A stretch of DNA of 53,772 nt from an uncultured Oscillospiraceae bacterium (lineage in GTDB: Bacteria; Bacillota; Clostridia; Oscillospirales; Oscillospiraceae), in contig CALWVV010000016.1 of assembly GCA_944385035.1 (NCBI GenBank), forward strand, positions 1 to 53,772, in the 5' to 3' direction. Both the position numbers and the translations under genes were made by a program. The notes below the pieces were generated by a model. The model was not told the DNA's origin, ran no database searches, and was given only the letters and a program-made list of their open reading frames with translations. Below are positions 17,477 to 26,317 of the stretch, one piece after another. Position 1 is the first letter of the stretch; every line of letters starts with the position of its first letter.

Positions 17477-18765
17477 GGCACACACTCCTTTCGGTTGGAG
17501 GTAACTTTCACATGCAGCCCTTCCCGGACCAGTGTCCGGAAAAATTCCCGTTCCACGTCGCTTTCCCGGACCGTCCCCGCAAATGTGATCTCCATAATGT
17601 CACCAAAGCTGATGGCGGCACAGTTGACCCGCGGGGTATAAGACTGTCCCAACACCACCTCCATATGGTGAATCAAGGACTCCATTTCCTCCGGCACCTG
17701 AAAAATGCCCGGATTGGTAAAGGTGGTGGAATAGGGGCGGCTTCCAGCAATGCGGTAGCCCAGATCCATGGCAAAATTCTTCACCGGTGAAGGCACCAGC
17801 TGGAGAGGCAGGATGTGCTGAAGGGAGACGTTTTTGGTAATGACCGCCTGCATCTCTTGCCGGGTGATGTGCAGGCGCATGTGGTGGTGAACCTGGGCAA
17901 TGATCTCATCCAGCGTATAATCTCCCAGCTCTGGATTGATGCTGGGACGGACGGTCAAAATGAAATTCCGAAGGGTCGTGGAGGGGAAATAGGGCCGAAG
18001 ATTGATGGGGGCCGCCAAAGAAACCGGCAGTTCCCGCCTGTGTCCCTCCCGCCGCTGCCTGATCAGAATGGATTGGAGCAAGATAGCCGCTAAATACTCC
18101 GTAATCGAGGCCCCGTGTCCTTTCGCCGCAGCATGCAGTTCCCTCACAGAGACAAAGCCCATGGTCACATTCAATGTGTAGAAGGGCTCCGGCGTTCCGG
18201 TACAGGCATAGGCTTTTGGCTCGCTCATACTCAGGTGGACGCGGGAGTGCGCGTAGCGGGCATAGGCATCCTCCCATTCTTCCGGCTGGGGCGGCTGTGT
18301 GACATCCAGGATCCCATGGGTGTTGGGAACCGCGTGGCCCATTTCCCGCAGATACACCGCCAGCAGCGTTTTGAACAGGACCAGCGCCCCGCCGCCGTCT
18401 GCCAGCGCATGAAACACCTCCATGGAGATCCGTTTTTCGTAGTAGAAAAAGCGGATCAGCTTGTCGTGATTCTGGAAGCGCACCGGTTGGCATGGGTTAC
18501 GGATATCCCGCTGCAAAACAGGACCTGGCCCGTCATCCCGTTCAAAGTAATACCAGAAAAATCCACGGCGTATTTTGACCTGGAATCCCGGAAAGCGCGG
18601 CAACGTTTTATCTATGGCCCGCTGCAGACATTGTGGGTCCACAGGGTCCGTCATTACGGCGGAAAACCGATAGAGCGCGGAATAATTCCCCCGCTGGATG
18701 GCGGAATACATCATCGCCGCATTGTCCAGATGGTACCAGGATGGCTGAGAAGCACAGGGTTCCAC
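17449..18765 (-). CDS. Alcohol acetyltransferase / condensation-domain-like protein
   Basis: A 438-residue protein of the chloramphenicol-acetyltransferase-like / condensation superfamily. The catalytic motif is FHALADGGGALVLFKTLL near residue 118 (HxxxDGG), and VSLAAPINLRPYFPSTTLRNFI is a typical second-half segment. Such proteins transfer acyl groups to alcohols or amines. GTG start with GGAGGGG five bases upstream. It heads a two-gene unit with the DUF6320 protein behind a clear promoter; the acceptor substrate is unknown. Confidence 0.82.
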   Translation of the reverse strand: MEPCASQPSWYHLDNAAMMYSAIQRGNYSALYRFSAVMTDPVDPQCLQRAIDKTLPRFPGFQVKIRRGFFWYYFERDDGPGPVLQRDIRNPCQPVRFQNHDKLIRFFYYEKRISMEVFHALADGGGALVLFKTLLAVYLREMGHAVPNTHGILDVTQPPQPEEWEDAYARYAHSRVHLSMSEPKAYACTGTPEPFYTLNVTMGFVSVRELHAAAKGHGASITEYLAAILLQSILIRQRREGHRRELPVSLAAPINLRPYFPSTTLRNFILTVRPSINPELGDYTLDEIIAQVHHHMRLHITRQEMQAVITKNVSLQHILPLQLVPSPVKNFAMDLGYRIAGSRPYSTTFTNPGIFQVPEEMESLIHHMEVVLGQSYTPRVNCAAISFGDIMEITFAGTVRESDVEREFFRTLVREGLHVKVTSNRKECVPCHTASTVE

Positions 18766-18806
18766 ACCGTTCCCCTCCTGCCCATAAAATTCTAAAATTT
18801 AATGCT

Positions 18807-18834
18807 ATTATAGCACAGGACCGTTCTTTTTCAA
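18807..18834 (-). promoter_or_regulatory. Promoter of the acyltransferase-DUF6320 unit
   Basis: On the minus strand TTGAAA, a 16-nt spacer and TATAAT stand about 40 nt before the GTG start. Confidence 0.7.
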
Positions 18835-18896
18835 CTCATGCTCACGTTCAAAAGGAACGAATTTCTTAACATTCGCTCCATGCGTCATCCAGCCAA

Positions 18897-19787
18897 TCAC
18901 TCCCCGGCATTCAGCTTCTGCTCAATCAGCTCCAAAAAGAATTCCATGTAGCCCGGAAGCACGCGCGCTTTCCCATAGCAGGCGTAAAAATGTCTGCCAT
19001 TTTTATAATGCTTCAGCGGATAAAACAGTTCTCCCCGGTCCACATAGCTGTTTGTACAGAGCATGCAGCATCCACAGCTTAGCGTAAGCTGCCGGGCCGC
19101 CTCCAAGCTGTCTGTTTCCAGCAAAATTTGCGGCTTCTGTCCCAAGGCCTGAAACAGCTTTTCCTGAATCACTCGCACATTGTGCCCCTGTTTCAGCGAT
19201 ACAAACGGAGTACTCAGTGCCTCTTCCAGTGAAATAGGGGTGCCCGCAGTCAAAGACATAGCCAGCGGACTGTCTGCGCCCGCTAAGATCCCTACCGTTT
19301 CCTGTTGGAGCAGACGGTAATGCAATCCAGGGCATGTCGCTTCTGTGGAAGCAAGTGCCAGGTCCACCTGCCCCTCTAACACCCGCTGCTCCAAATCCGC
19401 ACTGCCCGCCTCCTGCAGCAGCAAAGACACATGGGGATAGCGCTGGATAAACTTCGGCAATATTTTGGGCAAAAGATGCACCGACCGCTGAATGCTAATG
19501 CCCAGTCGAATTCTGCCCCGGTCCTCCTGCCGTATCTCCTGAAGCTCCTGTTCCAAGTGATCTTGTATGCTCAGCATGTGGCAGGCAGCCTTTAAAAAGC
19601 ACTCCCCCGCATAGGTGGGGCGTATGGGAAAGGTGCTTCTGTCAAACAGAGGCAGCCCAATTTCCTCTTCGATCTGATGCAGCATCTGACTGAGCGAGGG
19701 CTGGCTGATATACAATCTCTTTGCCGCGGCGGTGATCCCCCCCTCCTCTGCAATGGTCTTGATGTACAAAGCCTGTTTGAGGTTCAT
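18897..19787 (-). CDS. LysR-family regulator, divergent from the citrate lyase operon
   Basis: A 296-residue LysR-type regulator. The N-terminal helix-turn-helix is GGITAAAKRLYISQPSLSQMLHQIEEEIGLPLFDR (residues 16-50); a substrate-binding-type domain follows from about residue 90. Divergent placement with a shared 180-nt control region suggests it senses citrate or a product and controls citDEFC-XG, in the usual LysR manner. Start after AAAGGAGG. The effector region carries a CGCCMLC cysteine group of unknown meaning. Confidence 0.93.
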   Translation of the reverse strand: MNLKQALYIKTIAEEGGITAAAKRLYISQPSLSQMLHQIEEEIGLPLFDRSTFPIRPTYAGECFLKAACHMLSIQDHLEQELQEIRQEDRGRIRLGISIQRSVHLLPKILPKFIQRYPHVSLLLQEAGSADLEQRVLEGQVDLALASTEATCPGLHYRLLQQETVGILAGADSPLAMSLTAGTPISLEEALSTPFVSLKQGHNVRVIQEKLFQALGQKPQILLETDSLEAARQLTLSCGCCMLCTNSYVDRGELFYPLKHYKNGRHFYACYGKARVLPGYMEFFLELIEQKLNAGE

Positions 19788-19872
19788 TCCATCGCCTCCT
19801 TTGTTTTACTTTAACACATACCGAAACCGGAATCAATTTAAACATAGTATTTACATTATAATTTATATAGAA

Positions 19873-19924
19873 ATAATTGTATTTGAATTATGATATTAGG
19901 CATGTTACGTTATAAATAACGTAA
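19873..19924. promoter_or_regulatory. Candidate LysR binding region between lysR and citD
   Basis: Two inverted repeats lie in the divergent gap. ATAATT-N7-AATTAT (19873-19891) has the T-N11-A shape of LysR boxes. TTACGTTATAAATAACGTAA (19905-19924) is a palindrome with perfect nine-base arms and lies about 50 nt before citD. They could be recognition and activation sites respectively; which factor binds is inference. Confidence 0.5.
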
Positions 19925-19971
19925 TCCCCATCAACAAACCGGTTGACCGGACCACAAAAGGAGGAACGGAT

Positions 19972-20274
19972 GTGGAAATTTTGAAACCGGCCATGGCTGG
20001 CACTCTGGAATCCAGCGATGCGCAGGTCACCGTGGAGCCCGGAAGTGACGGCATACAGCTGACCCTCTCCAGCAGCGTGATGAACCAGTACGGCCGTCAG
20101 ATCAAGGCCACTGTACTGGAGACATTAAAGCGCCTGGAAGTAACGAATGCCCAGGTCACCGTGGTGGACAAAGGTGCTCTGGACTGCACGCTGAAAGCGC
20201 GGGTGGAGTGCGCGGTGTTCCGCAGCTGCGGCCAATCTCAGGCCAACATTCCCTGGGGAGGTGCAGTGCGATGA
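19972..20274 (+). CDS. citD: Citrate lyase acyl carrier protein (gamma subunit)
   Basis: A 100-residue carrier that bears the phosphoribosyl-dephospho-CoA prosthetic group and shuttles acetyl/citryl groups between CitF and CitE. LKPAMAGTLESSDAQ places the modified Ser at residue 14, as in other CitD proteins, and VVDKGALDCTLKARVE is the conserved C-terminal part. GTG start behind AAAAGGAGG. It is first in the operon and overlaps citE by four bases. In many bacteria citC precedes citD; here citC is placed after citF. Confidence 0.95.
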   Translation: MEILKPAMAGTLESSDAQVTVEPGSDGIQLTLSSSVMNQYGRQIKATVLETLKRLEVTNAQVTVVDKGALDCTLKARVECAVFRSCGQSQANIPWGGAVR

Positions 20275-21185
20275 TCCCTCGTCCCAGACCGGAGCGCTTC
20301 CGCCTGCGCCGAACTATGATGTTTATGAACGCCCAGAAGCCGGGGCTCATTAAGGATGCCTACATTTACGGCTGCGACTCCATTATGCTGGATCTGGAGG
20401 ACGCGGTGGCAGAGAACCAGAAGGATGCCGCCCGCTTCTCCCTGTACCACGCCCTGAAAACCATTGACTATGGGGACACAGAGGTCATCGTGCGCATCAA
20501 CGGATTGGACACGCCCCACTGGCAGGAGGACATCCGGGTGTGCGTAGCCGGCGGAGCCGACGGCATCCGCATTGCCAAGTGCGAAAGCGCCCAGGACGTA
20601 AAGACGGTGGAAGCCGCAGTAGAAGCCGCCGAGGAGGAGTTTGGCGTGGAGAAGGGGCGCACCCTGCTCATGGCCGCCCTGGAGAGCCCCAAGGGCATCC
20701 TCAACGCCTATGAGATCTGCTCTGCATCCGAGCGCATGTTCGGCGTGGCCATCTCCGGGGGCGACTTTCGAAAGTGCATGCAGACCACCCCTCAGCCCGA
20801 CGGCGTGGATATGCTCTTCGCACGGGGACAGATGCTGCTGGCCGCCCGTGCAGCGGGAATTCAGTGCTTTGACACCGTGTTTACCAACCTGGACGACCAG
20901 GCAGGCTTTGAGGCCGAGGTCCTGCAGAACAAGGCCATGGGCTTTGACGGCAAAAGCCTCATCAATCCCAAGCAGATCCGCTTTGTCCACCAGGTCTTTG
21001 CCCCCACCGAGAAGGAGATCATCCAGGCCGAGAAGATCCTCCGGGCCTATCGGGAGCAGTCCGTTGCCGGTGTGGGCGTATTTACCGTGGACGGCAAGAT
21101 GATCGACATCGCCTTTATCCCCGGCGCCGAGCGCACCCTGCGCCTGGCACGGGCCTGTGGACGGTATGAGGGGGATCTAGTATGA
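20271..21185 (+). CDS. citE: Citrate lyase beta subunit (citryl-ACP lyase)
   Basis: A 304-residue TIM-barrel lyase of the HpcH/HpaI-like group that splits citryl-ACP to oxaloacetate and acetyl-ACP. MMFMNAQKPGLIKDA, CDSIMLDLEDAV (metal-site Glu/Asp), ALESPKGILNAYEIC and GFDGKSLINPKQI are the family motifs. The ATG overlapping the citD stop is chosen over an upstream in-frame ATG inside citD. It overlaps citF by four bases. Confidence 0.95.
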   Translation: MIPRPRPERFRLRRTMMFMNAQKPGLIKDAYIYGCDSIMLDLEDAVAENQKDAARFSLYHALKTIDYGDTEVIVRINGLDTPHWQEDIRVCVAGGADGIRIAKCESAQDVKTVEAAVEAAEEEFGVEKGRTLLMAALESPKGILNAYEICSASERMFGVAISGGDFRKCMQTTPQPDGVDMLFARGQMLLAARAAGIQCFDTVFTNLDDQAGFEAEVLQNKAMGFDGKSLINPKQIRFVHQVFAPTEKEIIQAEKILRAYREQSVAGVGVFTVDGKMIDIAFIPGAERTLRLARACGRYEGDLV

Positions 21186-22759
21186 TTAACAAAGTAGGAC
21201 GGGATATTCCCGACGCTCTGCTCACCCATGGACGTGAGGTGTATCAGGGCAAGAACTATATGGACGGCAAGTATATCCAGAAGGCCTCGCCCCGCACCCG
21301 CCGCTGGGAGAAGCCGGTAGACACCAAGGTGGTAGGCTCCCTGGTGCAGGCCCTCAAGCAGTGCGGTGCCAAGGACGGCATGACCTTCTCTTTCCATCAC
21401 CACCTGCGGGACGGCGACTATGTGGTCAACCAGGTGATGGCCGCCGCCATCGAGGAATTGGGTCTTAAGGACTTGACCATCGCCGCCACCAGTCTGGGCT
21501 CCGCCCACGACCCCATTGCCGACTACATCGAACAGGGCAAGGTCATCGGCATCCAGACCTCCGGTATCCGTGGCCGCATGGGCGAGGTAGTCTCCGCCGG
21601 TAAGCTGAAAACCCCCGCCATCATCCGCAGCCACGGCGGCCGTCCCCGTGCCATTGAGGCCGGGGAGGTTCACATCGACATTGCTTTCATCGCCGCCCCC
21701 ACCAGCGACCCCATGGGCAACTGCCGGGGCATCGGCGGCAAGAGCAACTGCGGTTCCATGGGCTACGCCATGTCCGATGCCAAATATGCCGACCACGTGG
21801 TAGTGGTCACCGACTGTCTGGTGCCCTTCCCCAACATGCCTGCCAGCGTGGAAGCCATTGATGTGGATGCTGTGGTGGTGGTGGACTCCATCGGAAATCC
21901 CAAGAAGATCGCCTCTGCCGCCGCCCGCATCTCCCAGAACCCCCGTGATCTCATGATGGCGGAAAATGTGGCTAAGGTCATTGCCTCCACCCCCTATTTT
22001 AAGGAGGGTTTCTCCTTCCAGACCGGGGTAGGCGGTCCCTCTCTGGCTGCCAACCTGTTCCTGGAACAGTACATGGATGAGCAAAACATCAAGATGGGCT
22101 GGGCCATCGGCGGCATTTGCGGTCCCATGGTGGAGCTGCTGAAAAAGGGCAAGGTGGGAAAGGTCATTGACGTGCAGGATTTCGACCTGGACGCGGTGAA
22201 CTCCATCAATCAGACCCCCAACCACTTTGAAATGAGCGCCTCCCAGTACGCCAATCCCGCCAACAAGGGCGCCTTTGTCAACAGTCTGGACTTTGTGGTG
22301 CTGGCCGCGCTGGAGATCGACACCGGCTTTAACGTCAACGTACTTACCGGCTCGGACGGTGTGCTCCGGGGAGCGCCCGGCGGACATCCCGACACCGCCG
22401 CGGGCAGTAAGTGCTGCATCATTGTCACCCCCCTGGTCCGGGGCCGTATGGCTACCGTCTGTGAGCACGTGGTCACCGTCACCACACCAGGCGACTGTGT
22501 GGACGTGCTGGTCACCGATTACGGCATCGCCGTCAACCCCCTGCGTCCCGACCTCATCCAGTGTCTGGACCGGGCGGGCATCCCCCACGTGACGATCGAA
22601 GAACTGAAGGACAAGGCCTACTCTCTGGTGGGCCGCCCCGACGATCTGGAATGGGAGGACCAGGTAGTGGCCGTGCTGGAGGCACGGGATGGCACCATTC
22701 TGGATGTGGTACGCAAAATTAAGCCCTACGACCCCAACAAAGCGGAAGAAACCAAATAA
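21182..22759 (+). CDS. citF: Citrate lyase alpha subunit (citrate:acetyl-ACP transferase)
   Basis: A 525-residue CoA-transferase-like subunit that exchanges the acetyl group on CitD for citrate. Seen are FSFHHHLRDGDYVVNQV, a glycine-rich MGNCRGIGGKSNCGSMGYA segment and GSDGVLRGAPGGHPDTA near the C-terminus, all typical for CitF. Size is normal. The cluster makes a complete citrate lyase (D, E, F) together with its maturation factors. Confidence 0.96.
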   Translation: MINKVGRDIPDALLTHGREVYQGKNYMDGKYIQKASPRTRRWEKPVDTKVVGSLVQALKQCGAKDGMTFSFHHHLRDGDYVVNQVMAAAIEELGLKDLTIAATSLGSAHDPIADYIEQGKVIGIQTSGIRGRMGEVVSAGKLKTPAIIRSHGGRPRAIEAGEVHIDIAFIAAPTSDPMGNCRGIGGKSNCGSMGYAMSDAKYADHVVVVTDCLVPFPNMPASVEAIDVDAVVVVDSIGNPKKIASAAARISQNPRDLMMAENVAKVIASTPYFKEGFSFQTGVGGPSLAANLFLEQYMDEQNIKMGWAIGGICGPMVELLKKGKVGKVIDVQDFDLDAVNSINQTPNHFEMSASQYANPANKGAFVNSLDFVVLAALEIDTGFNVNVLTGSDGVLRGAPGGHPDTAAGSKCCIIVTPLVRGRMATVCEHVVTVTTPGDCVDVLVTDYGIAVNPLRPDLIQCLDRAGIPHVTIEELKDKAYSLVGRPDDLEWEDQVVAVLEARDGTILDVVRKIKPYDPNKAEETK

Positions 22760-22815
22760 ATGACCCACACAGGGGCTGTGTTCCGTCCCCGTATTTTTAA
22801 AAAGGAGGAGTCCTC

Positions 22816-23856
22816 ATGGCCTATACCCTCAGTGAGATCCGCCCTGATGACAAGCGCGGCCACACAAAACTCCGCGCCCTGCTGGAGGGGGAAGGGATCA
22901 CCCTGGACGGCAATCTGGACTACACCTGCGGCCTGTTTGACGAGGACTACCAGCTGGTGGCCACCGGGAGCACCTTTGGGTGCACCCTGCGCTGTTTTGC
23001 GGTGGACCACCGCCACCGGGGAGAGGGTCTTTTGAACCAGGTGGTCTCCCACCTGATGGAGCGGCAGACGGAGCGGGGCATCTTCCACCAATTTGTCTAT
23101 ACCAAGTGCCGCAGCACCAAATTCTTTCAGGACCTGGGCTTTTATGAGATCGCGCGGGTGGAGGATACCCTCTCCTTTCTGGAAAACCGCCGGGGCGGTT
23201 TCTCCTCCTTCTGCCAAAAGCTGGAACGGGACCGCCGCCCCGGTAAGTCGGGGGCTATCGTTATGAATGCCAACCCCTTCACTCTGGGCCATTTGAGCCT
23301 GGTGGAGCGGGCAGCGGATGAATGCGACACGGTACACCTTTTTGTTCTCAGTGAAGAGCAAAGCCTGGTGCCCTTTCCAGTACGCTGGAAGCTGGTCCAG
23401 GAGGGGGTGGCCCACCTGTCCAACGTGATCTGCCATCCCAGCGGGCCCTACATGATCAGCTCCGCTACCTTCCCCAGCTACTTTTTAAAGGATGAACAGG
23501 CAGTCATTACCGGCCATGCCAAGCTGGACCTGGCCCTCTTTGGTCCCATAGCCCAGGCTCTGGGGATCCAAGTCCGTTATGTGGGGGAGGAACCCCGAAG
23601 CCTGGTCACCGGACTTTATAACCAAATCATGGCCCAGGAACTTCCCAAAGCTGGGATACAGTATGTGGAGCTCCCCCGCCTCCAGGCAGGCGGGCAGCCC
23701 ATCAGTGCCAGCGCAGTCCGTCAAGCCATCCACGATGGACGCCTGGAGACCCTGCGGGACCAGCTGCCTCAGACTACCTGGGACTTTTTTCACTCCTCTC
23801 AAGCCCAGCCCGTCATTGATGCCATCCGCAGCAGTGCGGAGGTCATCCACTACTAA
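22816..23856 (+). CDS. citC: [Citrate (pro-3S)-lyase] ligase
   Basis: A 346-residue enzyme that acetylates the prosthetic group of CitD with acetate and ATP, turning on citrate lyase. An N-terminal GNAT-like region (about residues 5-120, FAVDHRHRGEGLLNQVV) is followed by a nucleotidyltransferase domain with MNANPFTLGHLSLVE (the HxGH-type site) and a C-terminal ISASAVRQ motif. A strong AAAAAGGAGG lies before the ATG, 56 nt after citF. Confidence 0.94.
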   Translation: MAYTLSEIRPDDKRGHTKLRALLEGEGITLDGNLDYTCGLFDEDYQLVATGSTFGCTLRCFAVDHRHRGEGLLNQVVSHLMERQTERGIFHQFVYTKCRSTKFFQDLGFYEIARVEDTLSFLENRRGGFSSFCQKLERDRRPGKSGAIVMNANPFTLGHLSLVERAADECDTVHLFVLSEEQSLVPFPVRWKLVQEGVAHLSNVICHPSGPYMISSATFPSYFLKDEQAVITGHAKLDLALFGPIAQALGIQVRYVGEEPRSLVTGLYNQIMAQELPKAGIQYVELPRLQAGGQPISASAVRQAIHDGRLETLRDQLPQTTWDFFHSSQAQPVIDAIRSSAEVIHY

Positions 23857-23868
23857 AGGAGGGTCCCT

Positions 23869-25266
23869 ATGGATCACGCCATATCCCTCATGGAGATGCT
23901 CCGCGCACGGGAGGCCCGTGCCATGCGCCAGCAGCAGCTGTTGGAGGAATATCAGCTTCCCGTTATCTCCTTTTGCCTGAACATCGCCGGACCGGTGAAA
24001 AATTCCCCTGTCCTCCGCCGGACCTTCCAGGAGGGGCTGGAGCGGCTGGCGTGTGCTTTGCTGGCCGGTCGGCTGGACATCATGCATCGTGAAGAAGTGG
24101 ACGAGCCCACCGGCTGCGAGGCGCTGTGGGTCGTGCAGGGAGACGGGCGGACCGTAAAGGAACTGTGTGTGGAGCTGGAGGACCGGGACGCTCTGGGCCG
24201 ACTTCTTGATCTGGATGTCCTGGACCCGGTGAACGGCAAGTGGGACCGTACCCAGTTGGGGCAGCCGCCCCGGAAGTGTCTGGTGTGCGGCAAGGCGGGC
24301 AAGGGGTGCGCTTCCCGCCGCCTCCACACGGTAAAAGAGCTCCAGTCAGCCACCCAGGCCATTTTGGAGGAATATTTTTCAAAAAAAGACCAGATGGCTC
24401 TGGGCAGTCTGGCGGCCAAAGCACTGCTTTATGAGGTGTGCACCACTCCAAAGCCCGGCCTGGTGGACCGCGCCAACAACGGCAGCCACCGGGATATGGA
24501 CATGTTTACCTTTTTGGACAGCACTGCCGCCCTGCTGCCCTACTTTGAAGAGGCAGTGCGGCTGGGTCAGGAGACGAGATCGCTTCCGCCGCAGGAGACC
24601 TTCCGCCGTCTGCGGCAGGCCGGCGTGGCCGGAGAACGTGCCATGTTTCGGGCCACCCATGGAGTCAATACTCACAAAGGGGCGGTGTTCACCCTTGGAA
24701 CCGTGTGTGCCGCCGCCGGACGGCTGTGGACGGCAGAGGGCTTCTCTCAGGCCCCGGAGACTATCCTGGCTGTGTGCGGAGCGATGAGCACCCAGGCGGT
24801 AGCGGCCGATTTTGCCGCCATCCACTCCGGTAAACCTCTCACAGCCGGCCAGCGTCTCTATTTGGAGCAGGGTCTGGAAGGCATTCGGGGGGAACTGGCC
24901 CGCGGCCTGCCCGCCGTAGCCCAGATCGGCCTGCCCATTCTCCGGGCACACCTCGCACAGGGCGCCTCTTTGGAACAGGCGGGGGTACAGGTATTGCTGA
25001 CCCTCATGGCCCAGGTAGTGGACACCAATTTGATTGCCCGCGGCGGTCGGGAGGGCCAGCAATGGGCGATGGAGAAGGCCAAAGCTTTGACACAGGGCAG
25101 AACCGTATCCCGCTGGGAGGCGGAAGACTTGGACCAGGCACTGATCAAACGCAATCTCTCCCCCGGCGGCTGCGCTGACCTGTTGGCCATCACCTATTTT
25201 CTGCATTTTATGGGCAAATGCAGCACCCCGCCTTTTGGGCCGGGTGCCGCTTTGGATCGTTCATAA
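23869..25266 (+). CDS. citXG: CitX-CitG fusion: apo-citrate lyase prosthetic-group transferase and triphosphoribosyl-dephospho-CoA synthase
   Basis: Two maturation enzymes in one 465-residue chain. Residues 1-170 are CitX, which attaches the prosthetic group to CitD (ISFCLNIAGPVKNSPVLRR; RKCLVCGKAGKGCASRRLH). Residues 180-465 are CitG, which makes the precursor from ATP and dephospho-CoA (KPGLVDRANNGSHRDMDMFTF; HGVNTHKGAVFTLG). Fused CitXG is known in some bacteria. It ends the operon before a convergent terminator. No citrate carrier or oxaloacetate decarboxylase is adjacent. Confidence 0.94.
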   Translation: MDHAISLMEMLRAREARAMRQQQLLEEYQLPVISFCLNIAGPVKNSPVLRRTFQEGLERLACALLAGRLDIMHREEVDEPTGCEALWVVQGDGRTVKELCVELEDRDALGRLLDLDVLDPVNGKWDRTQLGQPPRKCLVCGKAGKGCASRRLHTVKELQSATQAILEEYFSKKDQMALGSLAAKALLYEVCTTPKPGLVDRANNGSHRDMDMFTFLDSTAALLPYFEEAVRLGQETRSLPPQETFRRLRQAGVAGERAMFRATHGVNTHKGAVFTLGTVCAAAGRLWTAEGFSQAPETILAVCGAMSTQAVAADFAAIHSGKPLTAGQRLYLEQGLEGIRGELARGLPAVAQIGLPILRAHLAQGASLEQAGVQVLLTLMAQVVDTNLIARGGREGQQWAMEKAKALTQGRTVSRWEAEDLDQALIKRNLSPGGCADLLAITYFLHFMGKCSTPPFGPGAALDRS

Positions 25267-25315
25267 GCATTTCAAATTATCGATATCCCTTTCGTGTCTC
25301 CATTGGTATAATGAA

Positions 25316-25375
25316 GCACCCCACGGATTTGTCTGTATCAATACAAACGAATCCGTGGGGTGCAAATTGCTTTTT
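25316..25375. terminator. Hairpin terminator between the cit operon and the TRAP/aldolase operon
   Basis: A perfect 14-pair stem starting GCACCCCACGGATT closes a 20-base loop; on the plus side TTTTT follows eight bases later. It lies between two convergent operons and probably serves both. Confidence 0.65.
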
Positions 25376-25417
25376 AGGGTCTTTTATCCCATTCCATGGG
25401 ATTTGGTGCACAAGGTG

Positions 25418-26317
25418 TTAAACTGCCTCCAGCGGCATTTTCAGCAGCTCTTCCACAGCCTTTTTCGCCGTTTCATCCAGGGGACGGAAGGGAGCGCGGC
25501 AGAATCCACAGTCCACGCCCCGCACGGTCCAGCCGTACTTCATGGCATTGAAGATTCCAACCTTTACCGTGGCCTCTACCCGCAGGTTGATGGCGTGCTG
25601 CCACCGATAGGCAAGGGCCATATCCCCCTGGTCAAAAGCCTCACGCACCTTGTGGAACAAGGGGGCAAACAGGTTGACCGTGGTGCCGATAGTGGCACAG
25701 GACCCCATGGACAGGGCTCCCAGCAGCTGCTCATCAAAGCCATTGATCAGCGCCTTGCCTGGGAAGGCCTGGCCCATCCGCTCCAGGCTGTACAGGTTGG
25801 TAGAGGTGTGCTTAATGCCCACAATGTTCTCGTTTGCCAGCAGCCGCCCGGCATTGTCCTTGGAGAACTCTACCCCGGTAAACTGGGGGATGTTGTATAC
25901 AATGGCAGGCACATTGGGGATCGCCCGGATGACATCCTCATAGTAGCCCATGATCTCATCCATGGAAAACTTATAGTAATAAGGCGGGATCATGGACACG
26001 GCCAGGGCCCCGGCGGACATCGCGTGCTGGGCCAAGTCAATCACATCGGCAGTACGGATGGTACCCACATGGGAGATTACCGGAACACGGCCATCGGCCG
26101 CCTTCAGGGTGTGCTCCAGCACCTTTTTCCGCTCCTCCAGGGTGAGCAGCAGCCCTTCACCGGAGGAACCGCAGCAATAAAATCCCTCAGCGCCGTCTTG
26201 GATCTGGCGCTCTACGATCTCCTCCAGCGCCTCATAGTTGACACTCTCGTCCCCCCGCGTAGGAGTAATGAGTGCCGACCAAATGCGCCGGAACTGCTCC
26301 GGTTTTACATTTACCAT
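25418..26317 (-). CDS. Dihydrodipicolinate synthase / N-acetylneuraminate lyase family aldolase
   Basis: A 299-residue class I aldolase barrel. GSSGEGLLLTLEERK is the carboxylate-binding motif, YNIPQFTGVEF carries the catalytic Tyr, and VGIKHTSTNLY the Schiff-base Lys. YNIP, IKxTS, GFDEQLLGALSMG and GTTVN are closer to N-acetylneuraminate lyase than to DapA, so a 2-keto-3-deoxy sugar acid, perhaps a sialic-acid-like compound, is the likely substrate. It is last of the TRAP/SDR operon and starts within the SDR stop. The nanE, nanK and nagA genes expected for Neu5Ac use are absent here. Confidence 0.88.
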   Translation of the reverse strand: MVNVKPEQFRRIWSALITPTRGDESVNYEALEEIVERQIQDGAEGFYCCGSSGEGLLLTLEERKKVLEHTLKAADGRVPVISHVGTIRTADVIDLAQHAMSAGALAVSMIPPYYYKFSMDEIMGYYEDVIRAIPNVPAIVYNIPQFTGVEFSKDNAGRLLANENIVGIKHTSTNLYSLERMGQAFPGKALINGFDEQLLGALSMGSCATIGTTVNLFAPLFHKVREAFDQGDMALAYRWQHAINLRVEATVKVGIFNAMKYGWTVRGVDCGFCRAPFRPLDETAKKAVEELLKMPLEAV

